A stretch of DNA of 64,000 nucleotides from Geoanaerobacter sp964528055 (GCA_964528055.1 CAZGQM010000001.1:124001-188000), one strand, 5' to 3'. Shown: positions 51,261 to 61,191, counted from the first letter of the stretch. The notes: generated by a model not told the origin, from the letters alone. Numbers and translations are program-made.

Positions 51261-51289
51261 TTGCATATTTATGCCCCGATATATTATAC
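51261..51289 (+). promoter_or_regulatory. Possible sigma-70 promoter of the response-regulator/GGDEF gene
   Basis: TTGCAT (51261-51266) and TTATAC (51284-51289) are 17 bases apart, about 43 bases before the GTG start. Confidence 0.4.
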
Positions 51290-51332
51290 AGTTATTTGAA
51301 TTGTTCATTCTCTGCGACTTCTGGAGAGTACT

Positions 51333-52616
51333 GTGCAAGATGTTCCGCTCAGAATATTGGTGGTTGAGGATTCGCCTGATGATGCCGAAATTCTGCTCTG
51401 GCAGCTGGAGAAGGCCGGTATCGTGGCTGAATGGGAGCGCGTCGATACTGCCGCTGCAATGGCAGATGCGCTCAGCCAGAGGCAGTGGGATATCGTTATC
51501 TCCGATTATATCCTGCCCGGTTTCAGCGGCTTGGCTGCCCTCGAATTGCTACGTTCCCGCGCTATCGACATCCCCTTTATAATCGTTTCCGGAAAGATGG
51601 GTGAGGATACCGCAGTTGAGGCTATGAAGGCCGGAGCCCATGACTATATCCTCAAGGGAAACCTTGCCCGCATGGTGCCTGCAATACACCGTGAGCTTGA
51701 GGAGGCGGAGACCCGCCGCCAGAGAAGGCGGGCCGAGCAGGAACTCAGAACTCTCAAGCAGGCCATTGAAACCATTCCTATCGGTGTAACTATCTCTGAC
51801 AGCGAAGGGAGGATTATTTTCACCAACCAGGCAGAGGCAACGCTCCACGGTTACGAACTTGAGGAGTTGATCGGAAAAGACGTACGCATATTCGCAGCCC
51901 CCGATTCAAGAAGGGACTCCCAGAAGTTACCCATCTCCCAGTATGTAAATCTTCGGCGGGAGTCGGTAAATGTACGCAAGGATGGGACCATTTTCCCTGT
52001 GTATATCGTATCCAGCGTGGTGATCGAGGATGGTGAGCCGATCGCCGTTGTATCTGCGTGTGAGGATATCTCCGAGAGGAAGGAGGCTGAAGAGAGGCTT
52101 CGCTACATGAGTACGCACGACACCCTGACTGGCTTCTATAATCGGGCTTTCTTTGAAGAGGAGATGATTCGGCTGAGAGCGAACCAATTTGCGCCGATAA
52201 GTATTGTCATGGTTGATGTGGACGGTCTTAAAGCTGTAAACGACTCCCTTGGTCATGCTGCCGGGGACAAGGTTCTGAAGCAGACGGCCAGTGTACTGAT
52301 GTCGGTATTCAGGACCGAGGATATCGTCGCCCGGATAGGGGGGGATGAATTTGTCGTACTTCTGCCGGGAGCTGATGGCACGGTGGTTGACAAGACCGTG
52401 CAGCGGGTCAGGGACGTTGTGGCTCAGGCGTCGCTTTCCATGGGAGGTCTTGGCCTCAGCCTCTCTATAGGAGCGGCCACTGCAGATGATCCTGAAATGC
52501 TGGAGGAAACCCTTAAGCTGGCCGACGAGCGGATGTACCAGGACAAGTTAACAAAATCGGATCGGGTTGATCAATCCAAGCAGGCTATCAATGATCGTCG
52601 ATTACTCGACCATTAG
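51333..52616 (+). CDS. Response regulator with PAS and GGDEF domains (diguanylate cyclase)
   Basis: This 427-residue protein has a receiver domain (ILVVEDSPDDAEI, acceptor Asp in DIVISDYILPG, Lys in HDYILKGN), a coiled coil, a PAS domain (about 138-250: AIETIPIGVTISDSEGRIIFTNQAEATLHGY) with PAC-like tail (SACEDISERKEAEE), and a GGDEF domain with intact GGDEF preceded by I-site RTED five residues earlier. Phosphorylation of the receiver probably tunes cyclic di-GMP output. The GTG start at 51333 has GGAGAG upstream. The kinase partner is unknown. Confidence 0.9.
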   Translation: MQDVPLRILVVEDSPDDAEILLWQLEKAGIVAEWERVDTAAAMADALSQRQWDIVISDYILPGFSGLAALELLRSRAIDIPFIIVSGKMGEDTAVEAMKAGAHDYILKGNLARMVPAIHRELEEAETRRQRRRAEQELRTLKQAIETIPIGVTISDSEGRIIFTNQAEATLHGYELEELIGKDVRIFAAPDSRRDSQKLPISQYVNLRRESVNVRKDGTIFPVYIVSSVVIEDGEPIAVVSACEDISERKEAEERLRYMSTHDTLTGFYNRAFFEEEMIRLRANQFAPISIVMVDVDGLKAVNDSLGHAAGDKVLKQTASVLMSVFRTEDIVARIGGDEFVVLLPGADGTVVDKTVQRVRDVVAQASLSMGGLGLSLSIGAATADDPEMLEETLKLADERMYQDKLTKSDRVDQSKQAINDRRLLDH

Positions 52617-52745
52617 GCGGGTGTTTTCAAACGTGATTGCAACTAACTAAAATATGACCGGATATCTTGATAGGCCAAAAAATAATTTGACAACCTTAAT
52701 TATTCGTATATTCTTTCATTACGATGTTTTTCATACCTTTCTTCC

Positions 52746-52782
52746 CACTAATGCCGCTCCTGTCTGGGCGGCATTAGTGTTT
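52746..52782. terminator. Terminator hairpin between the GGDEF gene and bamD
   Basis: CACTAATGCCGC and GCGGCATTAGTG form a 12-pair stem around a ten-base loop, followed by TTTG. It lies about 130 bases after the GGDEF stop. Confidence 0.65.
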
Positions 52783-52848
52783 GTCTGACTGTCAAAATGG
52801 TTCAGGCTTGACGACTGATCCCGCCTCCTGCCTCATTGCAGACCTTCT

Positions 52849-53592
52849 TCAGTAGTTCTTTTCCATAAAAGTCTTTGCTGGGTCGATGAACTTGCTTGTG
52901 CTGAATTCGGTAGAGAGGCGGTTGAACGTATCGCGGGCTTTTGCCTTGTCGCCGGTCAGCATGTAAGCCTGGCCAAGGTAGAAGAGTGTCTCGTCGTGCA
53001 GGAGAGATGAGGGGAAACGTGTCAGAGCACCTTCAAGTCGTTTGATGGCGGCTTGGTACTTCTCGGTACGGAGGTAAAAGTGACCAACGTAGAGTTCGTG
53101 CTTGAGCTGCATTGCAATGGACTCGTCTAGTTTCTGCGTGACCTCTTTCACTAGTTCCGAGTCGGGGTAAGCGGAAAGAAATGAAGTGAAGAGTGTCACT
53201 GCATTGGAAACCGGCGTCTGGTCTGTGTCTATCCCGGTGATCTGGTTGTACTGGCACATCCCTTGACGGAAGAGTGCGTATCCGGCCTTTTCATGCTTGG
53301 GGTGGAACTTCCTGAACTCTTCGTATGATGCAGCACCTTCTATGTAGTTGCCGTTAGAATACTGAGCATCGGCAATATTCAGTTCTGCAAGCGTAGTCAG
53401 CTCAGGGCTGAAGTAGCTCTCCTTTACCTTCTTCCAGGATGCAATTGCTTCCTCGAAGTTTCTGTTTGAAAAAGCCTGTTCGCCATCCTTGAAATATTCG
53501 GAAGCGCTCTTTATGGTGGCGCTGGATGAGGCGCAGCCGGTAAGGGCAAAGAGGAGGGCAAGAGTGTAGGCGTACTTCTCGAAGATGTTCAT
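52849..53592 (-). CDS. bamD: Outer membrane assembly lipoprotein BamD-like (TPR repeats)
   Basis: This 247-residue lipoprotein has a lipobox LFALTGC after a short signal (ATG at 53592; a longer frame to 53652 is unlikely). Five TPR-like repeats follow: EYFKDGEQAFSNRNFEEAIASWKK, LAELNIADAQYSNGNYIEGAASY, and similar stretches to YLGQAYMLTGDKAKARDTFNRL. This is the BamD/YfiO architecture, the lipoprotein of the BAM complex that inserts outer membrane beta-barrels. AGGGGAA precedes the ATG. It stands alone next to typA. Confidence 0.87.
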   Translation of the reverse strand: MNIFEKYAYTLALLFALTGCASSSATIKSASEYFKDGEQAFSNRNFEEAIASWKKVKESYFSPELTTLAELNIADAQYSNGNYIEGAASYEEFRKFHPKHEKAGYALFRQGMCQYNQITGIDTDQTPVSNAVTLFTSFLSAYPDSELVKEVTQKLDESIAMQLKHELYVGHFYLRTEKYQAAIKRLEGALTRFPSSLLHDETLFYLGQAYMLTGDKAKARDTFNRLSTEFSTSKFIDPAKTFMEKNY

Positions 53593-53731
53593 GGTTCCCC
53601 TGGTTAAGAGAAAATTCCACCCAAAAGTAGAGGAAACGGGGTTGAAAGTCAACAGCCCGTGAGACTAGGGACGTGAAATGTGCAGATTCATGCCATTTGT
53701 TCCGTGCTCAAATTATATGTCAATTCAGTAT

Positions 53732-55534
<1,803 letters not shown>

Positions 55535-55561
55535 TACAATGGCTCCTGGTTAACAAAAGAA

Positions 55562-55584
55562 AAGACGGGCGAGAAGCCCGTCTT
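55562..55584 (-). terminator. Hairpin with T run in the typA leader
   Basis: On the minus strand AAGACGGGC and GCCCGTCTT arms around TTCTC are followed by TTCTTTTGTT. It can end the transcript of the upstream 186-residue gene; if the TATATA promoter is real it also lies inside the typA 5' leader. Confidence 0.8.
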
Positions 55585-55593
55585 AGTCGTATA

Positions 55594-55622
55594 TATATAT
55601 GCGAAAATTGACGTTAATGCAA
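55594..55622 (-). promoter_or_regulatory. Sigma-70 promoter of typA
   Basis: On the minus strand TTGCAT (55622-55617) and TATATA (55599-55594) are 17 bases apart; the expected start, near 55587, is just upstream of the terminator hairpin. Confidence 0.5.
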
Positions 55623-55630
55623 GCGGTTTC

Positions 55631-56191
55631 TCAATTGTCGTCCCTCTCGTGTTTCCAATAGCGCTCCCCGTGTTCACCCCGGTTGTCCCACCTGCGGGTG
55701 TCGGCCCACCTGTTATTGTCGTGACGGTTGTCCCACCTGCGGTTGTCATGCCGATAGTCGCCCCCGTGGTGCGCAGCATAGAAGTACTCTGGGTCTCGCC
55801 CATGTCTGCGGTACTCTACCTCGCGGATGGTTCGGATTCTCTCAACGGGGTTTCGCCGCAACTGCCAGGGGATAGTGCTGTAACTGACGGTTACCCAATC
55901 ACCCATGTAGTTCCCGGACCGGTACCAGGTCCCTCCACGGTTAAGGTAGTAGTTCGTTCCGATGTTGAAGACGTCGTACGGTGTTCCAACCGCCGCCGAA
56001 AAGCCGAGTCCCGGAAGTGGGATGAACTCCATCGGCTCATCGATAATAACCCTGGGAGGGGAGTAAGATGCCACCTGGACCGGCACTGACGGGAAGTTTA
56101 TGCCGACGTTGAACCGAACGTCCGAGGCCTGGACAGGTGCTGCCATAGAGGCGGCGGCTGCAATGACAAACAATAATGCGGGTGCTTTCAT
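55631..56191 (-). CDS. Exported protein of unknown function, GEMM-controlled
   Basis: This 186-residue protein has a signal peptide (MKAPALLFVIAAAASMAAPVQAS), a beta-rich mid-part (VRFNVGINFPSVPVQVASYSPP, YDVFNIGTNYYLNRGGTWYR, WVTVSYSTIPWQLRR) and a highly charged tail rich in Asp, Arg, His and Trp (HDNRRWDNRHDNNRW repeats). I choose the ATG at 56191, which has GGAGGA upstream. The tail looks like a metal- or polyanion-binding extension. I do not recognise the family. A riboswitch aptamer and a sigma-54 promoter lie directly upstream, so cyclic dinucleotide levels probably control it. Confidence 0.75.
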   Translation of the reverse strand: MKAPALLFVIAAAASMAAPVQASDVRFNVGINFPSVPVQVASYSPPRVIIDEPMEFIPLPGLGFSAAVGTPYDVFNIGTNYYLNRGGTWYRSGNYMGDWVTVSYSTIPWQLRRNPVERIRTIREVEYRRHGRDPEYFYAAHHGGDYRHDNRRWDNRHDNNRWADTRRWDNRGEHGERYWKHERDDN

Positions 56192-56226
56192 GGGAATCCT
56201 CCGTTTCCTTGCATAGCCCGGCCTGC

Positions 56227-56280
56227 AAAAATAATAAAGCCGGGGCAGAATATCCTCTTGGATACTTCGGCAACCCGGCT
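56227..56280 (-). terminator. Riboswitch expression-platform terminator
   Basis: On the minus strand AGCCGGG (56280-56274) can pair with CCCGGCT (56244-56238), followed by TTATTATTTTT. The first arm is also the 3' side of the aptamer P3 stem, so ligand binding and termination are mutually exclusive. Confidence 0.75.
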
Positions 56281-56334
56281 GTCTCTGGGAGACCCTGTAG
56301 GCTTTCCGCCCCTTCCTCACGGGAGGTTTAGTAT
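56262..56334 (-). promoter_or_regulatory. GEMM-I (cyclic dinucleotide) riboswitch aptamer
   Basis: On the minus strand the RNA opens ATACTAAACC, has the P2 stem-loop with CCCGTGAGG-type sequence, the core GGGGCGGAAAGCC, the P3 region GGGTCTCCCAGAGACAGCC, and GGGTTGCCGAAGTAT that closes P1 (ATACT pairs with AGTAT). These are the hallmark AAACC, GCxxAAAGCC and GCCGGGTTGCCGA segments of GEMM-I, known to bind c-di-GMP and in Geobacter variants cGAMP. The overlapping terminator suggests an ON switch. I do not assign the ligand. The same element is not seen elsewhere in the window. Confidence 0.85.
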
Positions 56335-56370
56335 TATCGGTTATCCCCTGCTGTCTTGTGTACTCTTTAA

Positions 56371-56386
56371 AGCACTGTACGTGCCA
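56371..56386 (-). promoter_or_regulatory. Sigma-54 promoter upstream of the GEMM riboswitch
   Basis: On the minus strand TGGCAC-GTACA-GTGCT keeps GG and GC ten bases apart; the only mismatch is the first base of the -12 element. Transcription would start near 56360, about 26 bases before the aptamer. Confidence 0.65.
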
Positions 56387-56458
56387 TGTCGGTAAGATGC
56401 CGGGAGTTCGGGATAAATACTGCCATGCCTGTCCTGGAGGGATGCTGCGGCAATCGAT

Positions 56459-57376
56459 TCATACCGAATATGAGTCAACGTCTACCTCAAATGCGGCAGG
56501 ATTTCCTCTGCAGATACCGGCAATATCGCACGAGAGGCATGCCCTGTTCCCCTTCTTGCCGCAACCCTCCGAGATTCCCAGGTGACAGAGCGGGAAGTCG
56601 TACTTTACCGGATCAGCCGGATCGAGTTTACGGAGTGACCTGGTGATCTCCAGCGCGCTCTTCCAGTCTCCCTGTTTACGCTCCGTAAACCCCAGATGCC
56701 TGCCGATTCTCAGTATATGTGCATCCACCGGAATGATCAGCTTTGATGGGGGAATCCCCTGCCAGAGCCCAAGATCTATTCCGTCATCAGCCCTGACCAT
56801 CCAGCGGAGATACATGCAGGCCCGCTTGCAGGCGCTTCCTCCGGCAGGGGAGGGGAAGAAAAACGGGAAGTACGAGTCGGAAGGGATGATACGGCTCCCG
56901 AAGATCGGACTGAAATCAATTGAGAGTACGGCCGCTGCGAAGCGTGAGAGGGCCGGACCAGTATCTTCATCTGCGGGGTTGAAACAATTCTGGAAAAAAT
57001 TACCGATCGAACCTGCATCCTCGAGCATGGTCCGGATTGCCAGAAGCAGTGCGCAGAGGTCGCGGCCGTCGTTGAAGCGGTGTTTGAAGCCAGCGAATCT
57101 TCGCAGCCCTGCCCGTGGCTCAAAGCACACGATGGTGTTGCGTGGCTCGGCTCCCAGCTCTTTCAGGATGGCGGTAACGCTCTTCAGGATGATCTTGACA
57201 TTTCCGTAGGCAAAGGATGACGCAATGAGCCCTACTACCTCACGATCGGACGGATCGCAGTAATGGCGGCAGAAGGAGAGGGGGTCGTTGGCAAGATGGG
57301 ACTGGGAACGGACCGCATAAAGACGGTCAAGGATGGTTTTAAGAGGGTCGTATTCGGTCAATTGATATACCTTCAC
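56459..57376 (-). CDS. TIGR02757 family (DUF2400) protein
   Basis: This 305-residue protein belongs to a conserved bacterial family of unknown activity: SFAYGNVKIILKSV, YLRWMVRADDGIDLGLWQGIPPSKLIIPVDAHI and the C-terminal Cys set (CHLGISEGCGKKGNRACLSC) are typical. The Cys residues near the end suggest a metal or Fe-S site. The part LIIPVDAHILRIGRHLG has a helix-hairpin-helix flavour as in DNA glycosylases (family resemblance noted only). It overlaps nothing and is separate from the GEMM gene downstream of it. Confidence 0.85.
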   Translation of the reverse strand: MKVYQLTEYDPLKTILDRLYAVRSQSHLANDPLSFCRHYCDPSDREVVGLIASSFAYGNVKIILKSVTAILKELGAEPRNTIVCFEPRAGLRRFAGFKHRFNDGRDLCALLLAIRTMLEDAGSIGNFFQNCFNPADEDTGPALSRFAAAVLSIDFSPIFGSRIIPSDSYFPFFFPSPAGGSACKRACMYLRWMVRADDGIDLGLWQGIPPSKLIIPVDAHILRIGRHLGFTERKQGDWKSALEITRSLRKLDPADPVKYDFPLCHLGISEGCGKKGNRACLSCDIAGICRGNPAAFEVDVDSYSV

Positions 57377-57410
57377 AAAGAATTCGATAAATGACTCATA
57401 TGCAAGGCTT

Positions 57411-57493
57411 GCTAAAGATGAGGAGTGAGTCGTAGCCGTAGGCTACGTCGCAGCGACGAAGATCGAACGTAACGCAGCAGATGAGCGTTTAGC
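57411..57493. repeat. Intergenic repeat element, copy 3
   Basis: The stretch is bounded by GCTAAA (57411-57416) and TTTAGC (57488-57493) and contains an inner CGTAGC...GCTACG palindrome. On the minus strand it reads ATCTGCTGCGTTACG..., the same ATCTGC-GTT arrangement as the copies at 28627 and 32330. It overlaps the stop codon of dtd. Confidence 0.5.
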
Positions 57494-57935
57494 GGATTTT
57501 CGAATCAAGAATGAAGGTAACTGGTCCGTCGTTAACAAGATGCACCTTCATCATTGCCTGAAAGATGCCGGTTTCAACCTTTGCTCCGCTTTCCCTTGCA
57601 CGGTCAGTGAAATACCCGTACAGGCGATTACCCTCTTCCGGCGGCGCTGCTGCAATAAAAGACGGTCTTCGCCCCTTGTTGCAGCTTCCAAGCAGGGTGA
57701 ACTGGGAGACAACCAGCAGGGAACCGCCCACCTCGGTTAGCGAAAGGTTCATCTTGCCGGCAGAGTCCTCAAAGATCCTGAGCTCTACGATCTTCTTAGC
57801 CAGCCAGGCGGCATCCTGATCGGTGTCCCCTTGCTCCACCCCGAGCAGCACCAGAATCCCGGCGCCGATTTCACCGACGGTTTCATCATTGACGTCAACC
57901 CTTGCAGCGCTTACTCGCTGAATAACAGCCTTCAT
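57489..57935 (-). CDS. dtd: D-aminoacyl-tRNA deacylase
   Basis: This 148-residue enzyme removes D-amino acids (and mis-acylated Gly-tRNA-Ala) from tRNA. The catalytic motifs are SQFTLLGSCNKGRRPSFIAAAPPEEG and the cross-subunit Gly-cisPro in NDGPVTFILDS. Length and motifs match Dtd. The stop codon lies in an intergenic repeat. It is followed on the right by a 481-base region without genes, then by the second PEP-CTERM gene. Confidence 0.95.
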   Translation of the reverse strand: MKAVIQRVSAARVDVNDETVGEIGAGILVLLGVEQGDTDQDAAWLAKKIVELRIFEDSAGKMNLSLTEVGGSLLVVSQFTLLGSCNKGRRPSFIAAAPPEEGNRLYGYFTDRARESGAKVETGIFQAMMKVHLVNDGPVTFILDSKIR

Positions 57936-58416
57936 GTTGCGGCAGTCTCCTTAGAAAATAAGAATATTTCCCTGCTGATAAATCGTTGAGGCGCATCTCT
58001 GTGGTAATGAAGGTATCTGGAAGTTGCCTGAAAACAATCTGCGTTGTCAAGAAGGGATAATTACTTGTGAATGATCATGGTATGGTATTTTGGAAGGTGT
58101 AATTAAAGTCGACAGTTTCTGCATGCTATATATTCCGGATTATCCGACTCTCTGGTGCCGATGATGCTTACAGTAAGCCAGTTCCAGTTATATGTATGGT
58201 GGCAACTGGTCTGCAAATTCAGGCATATCGCGGGATGATGCTAATCTGGCAGTTTATATGGAATGTTTTTTGAGTAGGGGCAGAGGTCAGGAACGTCATG
58301 CTTTAGAGTTTCTGCTAAGTGTAAAGTTTTTCGATATTCTGTGTGGCACTTGCAGCATAATAAAAAAGGGGCGTCAATATGGCGCCCCTATCCTTTGCTG
58401 TTGAAGAACGCTCTTC
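57936..58416. other. 481-base gene-poor region
   Basis: This AT-rich stretch between dtd and the second PEP-CTERM gene holds no convincing gene. A plus-strand frame at 58192-58404 (70 codons) runs through the downstream terminator and lacks a ribosome binding site. Apart from the PEP-CTERM terminator I see nothing else. Confidence 0.6.
58363..58392 (-). terminator. Terminator of the second PEP-CTERM gene
   Basis: On the minus strand AGGGGCG/CGCCCCT-type arms with a short A/T loop are followed by a T run; it lies about 25 bases after the stop at 58417. Confidence 0.75.
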
Positions 58417-59205
58417 TTACTTCCGGATTCTCCTGCGGATGAGGCCAGCGCCCAGAAGGCCGACACCGAGAAGCACGATGGTAGAAGGTTCGGGTACTGG
58501 AGCGGGAATGTCAGGGCAGTATTCAATTTTAAGTTTTGACCATTCAATTTCAAAATCGTTCAGAGTTGATACCAGTTGTACATCGAATCTTCCATCATAC
58601 AGCCCCATTAGGACGACATCGAATTTTTTTGTGCCGGTGTCCACATCATTGATAGTGATCCAGTTAGAGCCTTCCAGTAAGAGCTTTGCTGACTCATTAC
58701 TGTTGTTGGGCCCTGGTCCGCCGTTCGATGAATCACAGCTGACCCTGAAACGGGCATTATACTCCTGGCTGCCATGCCTGGATCTTTCATTTCCTTCACT
58801 ATCAACGCTGTCATCATTGTGCTCACCACTCTTGGATGCTAAATCTGTTTCAAAATCACGCAAGGAAAGGGTTATCGTGGCATCAAGGATGCCACCCGCT
58901 TTTACTGCAGGATTAAAAATGAATTGATGTGTCCAATTCACAAAATCACCGGTATGTGCCAGAATGTTTGCCTTGTTCCCACCGTACGATCCCAGATCAC
59001 CGTTTGATACTGACGATCCTGCAGTATCTGAGGTCAATGTAGACTTGAAGTATGTCCAGTCAGTAATGGTAGTCTTTCCAGCACAATGGGGCGAATCATT
59101 ATTTCCGCCGTTGCAGTTTCCTCCCGTATCGGAAGATGCATAAGAAATGGCAGTTATGCTGATTGTGAGGAGGAATGATGCTATGAGCGAGAATAACGTA
59201 TTCAT
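58417..59205 (-). CDS. PEP-CTERM sorting domain protein
   Basis: This 262-residue protein has a signal peptide (LFSLIASFLLTISITAISYASS), an Asp/Asn/Ser/Gly-rich mature part (NGGNNDSPH near the start, DGRFDVQLVSTLNDFEIEW near the end) and the sorting tail VPEPSTIVLLGVGLLGAGL plus RRRIRK. It would be processed by an exosortase and put on the cell surface. The nature of the core domain is not clear; it reads like a choice-of-anchor or calcium-binding beta sandwich. AAAGGGG precedes the ATG. A -24/-12-like element lies 36 bases upstream. Confidence 0.9.
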   Translation of the reverse strand: MNTLFSLIASFLLTISITAISYASSDTGGNCNGGNNDSPHCAGKTTITDWTYFKSTLTSDTAGSSVSNGDLGSYGGNKANILAHTGDFVNWTHQFIFNPAVKAGGILDATITLSLRDFETDLASKSGEHNDDSVDSEGNERSRHGSQEYNARFRVSCDSSNGGPGPNNSNESAKLLLEGSNWITINDVDTGTKKFDVVLMGLYDGRFDVQLVSTLNDFEIEWSKLKIEYCPDIPAPVPEPSTIVLLGVGLLGAGLIRRRIRK

Positions 59206-59240
59206 AAAATACCCCTTTGGGAAGATCTTCAGGCTGAGTA

Positions 59241-59256
59241 TTCAATGTTTGTGCCG
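59241..59256 (-). promoter_or_regulatory. Sigma-54-like promoter of the second PEP-CTERM gene
   Basis: On the minus strand CGGCAC-AAACA-TTGAA has the correct GG and ten-base spacing, but the -12 GC is GA. It lies 36 bases before the ATG, a suitable distance. It is weaker than the element of the first PEP-CTERM gene. Confidence 0.45.
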
Positions 59257-59375
59257 AATCTCGCAAAATGCTAAATTAAATAGTTATTTTATTGCGATTG
59301 CGTAGAAGTTTTTGCTGATTGACGTATGGGTGTAAAGTATTCCGACGAAACAATGCTACCATAGTTGTAGCCCGT

Positions 59376-59906
59376 TCAGGCACCATCCTGCGCAATAACC
59401 TCTCTCAGCCTTTCCCGGTAAATTCGTGCAGCCTCGTCGCCGAACGGAGTGAAGATGATACGTTCCAGGTTCGGATAGCTATGGAGTGCCTCTCTTGCTT
59501 CCTCCAGCGCGATATGGCACCCCTGTCCCATGGGGAATCCATAGACGCCGCAGCTGATGGCTGGGAAGGCGATTGATCTGAGCCTGTTTTCGTGCGCTAT
59601 GGAAAAGCAGCGTCGATAGGCGCTCCGGAGGAGTTCCGGCTCGCCTTTGTCTCCGCCGTGCCAGACCGGTCCGACGGTATGGATCACATGCCTCGCCAAG
59701 AGCCTGTAGCCGGCGGTGATCTTGGCGTCTCCTGTTTCACAGCCCCCAAGCTTAGCGCACTCCTCTACCAGCTCTGGCCCTGCAGCCCTGTGGATGGCCC
59801 CGTCCACTCCACCTCCGCCCAGCAGGGTGTTGTTGGCAGCGTTTACAATGGCGTCAACTGCCAGGGTGGTTATGTCGGTCTGGATGATCTCAATTTTGTT
59901 TTGCAT
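59376..59906 (-). CDS. Macro domain protein (O-acetyl-ADP-ribose deacetylase, YmdB-like)
   Basis: This 176-residue protein binds and hydrolyses ADP-ribose derivatives. The macro domain motifs are VDAIVNAANNTLLGGGGVDGAIHRAAG (substrate-binding Asn and glycine loop), VIHTVGPVW and FPAISCGVYGFP. The whole protein is the single domain. It precedes the endonuclease IV gene by eleven bases in the same direction? The gene order on the minus strand is nfo, then this gene, so they are probably cotranscribed. Targets could be metabolites or ADP-ribosylated proteins. Confidence 0.94.
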   Translation of the reverse strand: MQNKIEIIQTDITTLAVDAIVNAANNTLLGGGGVDGAIHRAAGPELVEECAKLGGCETGDAKITAGYRLLARHVIHTVGPVWHGGDKGEPELLRSAYRRCFSIAHENRLRSIAFPAISCGVYGFPMGQGCHIALEEAREALHSYPNLERIIFTPFGDEAARIYRERLREVIAQDGA

Positions 59907-59917
59907 GGACTAGCCCC

Positions 59918-60775
59918 TTATGCGTGGATCAATCCCCTCAATACCTTCAGGTTCACCTCGTCCATCTCGTCGGTATCCCCCTTGGGAGTTTCGAGTATCT
60001 TGGGGATGGTCGCGAAGCGCGAGTCGTTGAGGATGAAGCGGAACGGCTCCAGCCCCATGGCACCCTGGCCGATGTGCTCGTGACGGTCAACCTTGCAGCC
60101 GAGCCCCTTTTTGGAGTCGTTGATGTGGAAACATGCGAGGCGGTTGATGCCGATAACCTTATCGAATTCGGCCCAGACCCGCTCGTAGCTGTCAAAGGTG
60201 GTGAGGTCGTAGCCGGCTGCAAAGGTGTGGCAGGTGTCGAAGCAGATGGCGAAGCGGTCAGGAAAGGCTGAACCGTTGATGATGTCGGCCAGGTGCTCGA
60301 ATGTGTATCCCAGGTTAGAGCCTTGACCTGCGGTGGTTTCAAGAAGGACAAGCCCGGTATAGTCAGGAATGGAGGCAAACAGCTGGTCGAATGCCTCGCA
60401 TATTCTGCTGATCCCGATACTCTCTCCCTCGCCCAGGTGAGAACCCGGATGCATGACGATCTTGGATATTCCGAGACGACTGCAGCGTTTCATCTCCTCG
60501 CCGAAGGCGGCAATGCTCTTCTCCCTCACCTCGGTTCCAGGCGCTGCAGCCAGGTTAACGAGATAGATGTCGTGGCTTACGATGTCGTGAAGCCCCGCTT
60601 CCTGCCATTTTTGAAGGAAGATCGAGACGTCCGAGTCTGTCGGAATCTTCCCCTTCCACTGATTGGAGTTCTGGGTGAATATCTGGATCACCCCGCAGCC
60701 TGCCTTCTGCCCCCTTTCAGGAGCAAGGTGGATGCCGCCTGCAATTGACATGTGCGCACCTAGATAGTCTTTCAT
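59918..60775 (-). CDS. nfo: Endonuclease IV (AP endonuclease)
   Basis: This 285-residue enzyme cuts DNA 5' of abasic sites. It has the AP endonuclease 2 family metal ligands in HPGSHLGEGE, LLETTAGQGSNLG, CFDTCHTFAAGYDL and the C-terminal HINDSKKGLGCKVDRHEHIGQGAMG. Three Zn or Mn ions bind these residues. The length is normal. Its ATG overlaps the end of the HIT gene by four bases, so HIT, nfo and the macro domain gene form one operon on the minus strand. Confidence 0.96.
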   Translation of the reverse strand: MKDYLGAHMSIAGGIHLAPERGQKAGCGVIQIFTQNSNQWKGKIPTDSDVSIFLQKWQEAGLHDIVSHDIYLVNLAAAPGTEVREKSIAAFGEEMKRCSRLGISKIVMHPGSHLGEGESIGISRICEAFDQLFASIPDYTGLVLLETTAGQGSNLGYTFEHLADIINGSAFPDRFAICFDTCHTFAAGYDLTTFDSYERVWAEFDKVIGINRLACFHINDSKKGLGCKVDRHEHIGQGAMGLEPFRFILNDSRFATIPKILETPKGDTDEMDEVNLKVLRGLIHA

Positions 60776-61191
60776 GCGGGCCTCATTGCTTTTTGGATCG
60801 CCAGAATCCTCTCCGCGTATTTCGCTGCCGAAAGGGTGAAAGGTTCATGCGAGTCGCTCCAGATGGGTCTGGGCCAGAGGGGGTCGGATGTAAAACGAGG
60901 GACAATGTGCCAGTGCATATGGGGCACCATGTTGCCGAGGAGCTCATAGTTGATTTTATCAGGCCGGAAAATTGTAAAGAGTGCTTCTGCCACCGAGTTG
61001 ACCTCCTCCATTACCCCTTGTCGCACCACTTTATCCAGGTTAAAGAGCTCGGTTACATGGCTCTTTGTGAAGACGAAACAGTAGCCGGGGAAGAACTGGT
61101 CTCGATTCAAGAGGACGTAACTCTGTTCGAGCTCCGCTATACGGAGGTCGGCATCGTCGTTCCATTTGCAGCACATCTGACAATAATTCAT
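60772..61191 (-). CDS. HIT family nucleotide-binding protein
   Basis: This 139-residue protein has the histidine triad HMHWHIVPR and the N-terminal CQMC pair, which in HIT proteins with a Zn site helps fold the domain. It probably hydrolyses a nucleoside-phosphoramidate or dinucleoside polyphosphate. I start at the ATG at 61191, which has AAAGGG upstream, rather than 61206. Fits the HINT or FHIT-like size. It opens the HIT-nfo-macro operon. The substrate is unknown. Confidence 0.9.
   Translation of the reverse strand: MNYCQMCCKWNDDADLRIAELEQSYVLLNRDQFFPGYCFVFTKSHVTELFNLDKVVRQGVMEEVNSVAEALFTIFRPDKINYELLGNMVPHMHWHIVPRFTSDPLWPRPIWSDSHEPFTLSAAKYAERILAIQKAMRPA

Noticed and set aside
58192..58404. 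70-codon plus-strand frame in the gene-poor region
   Set aside because: It has no ribosome binding site, runs into the PEP-CTERM terminator, and has no recognisable composition or motif.
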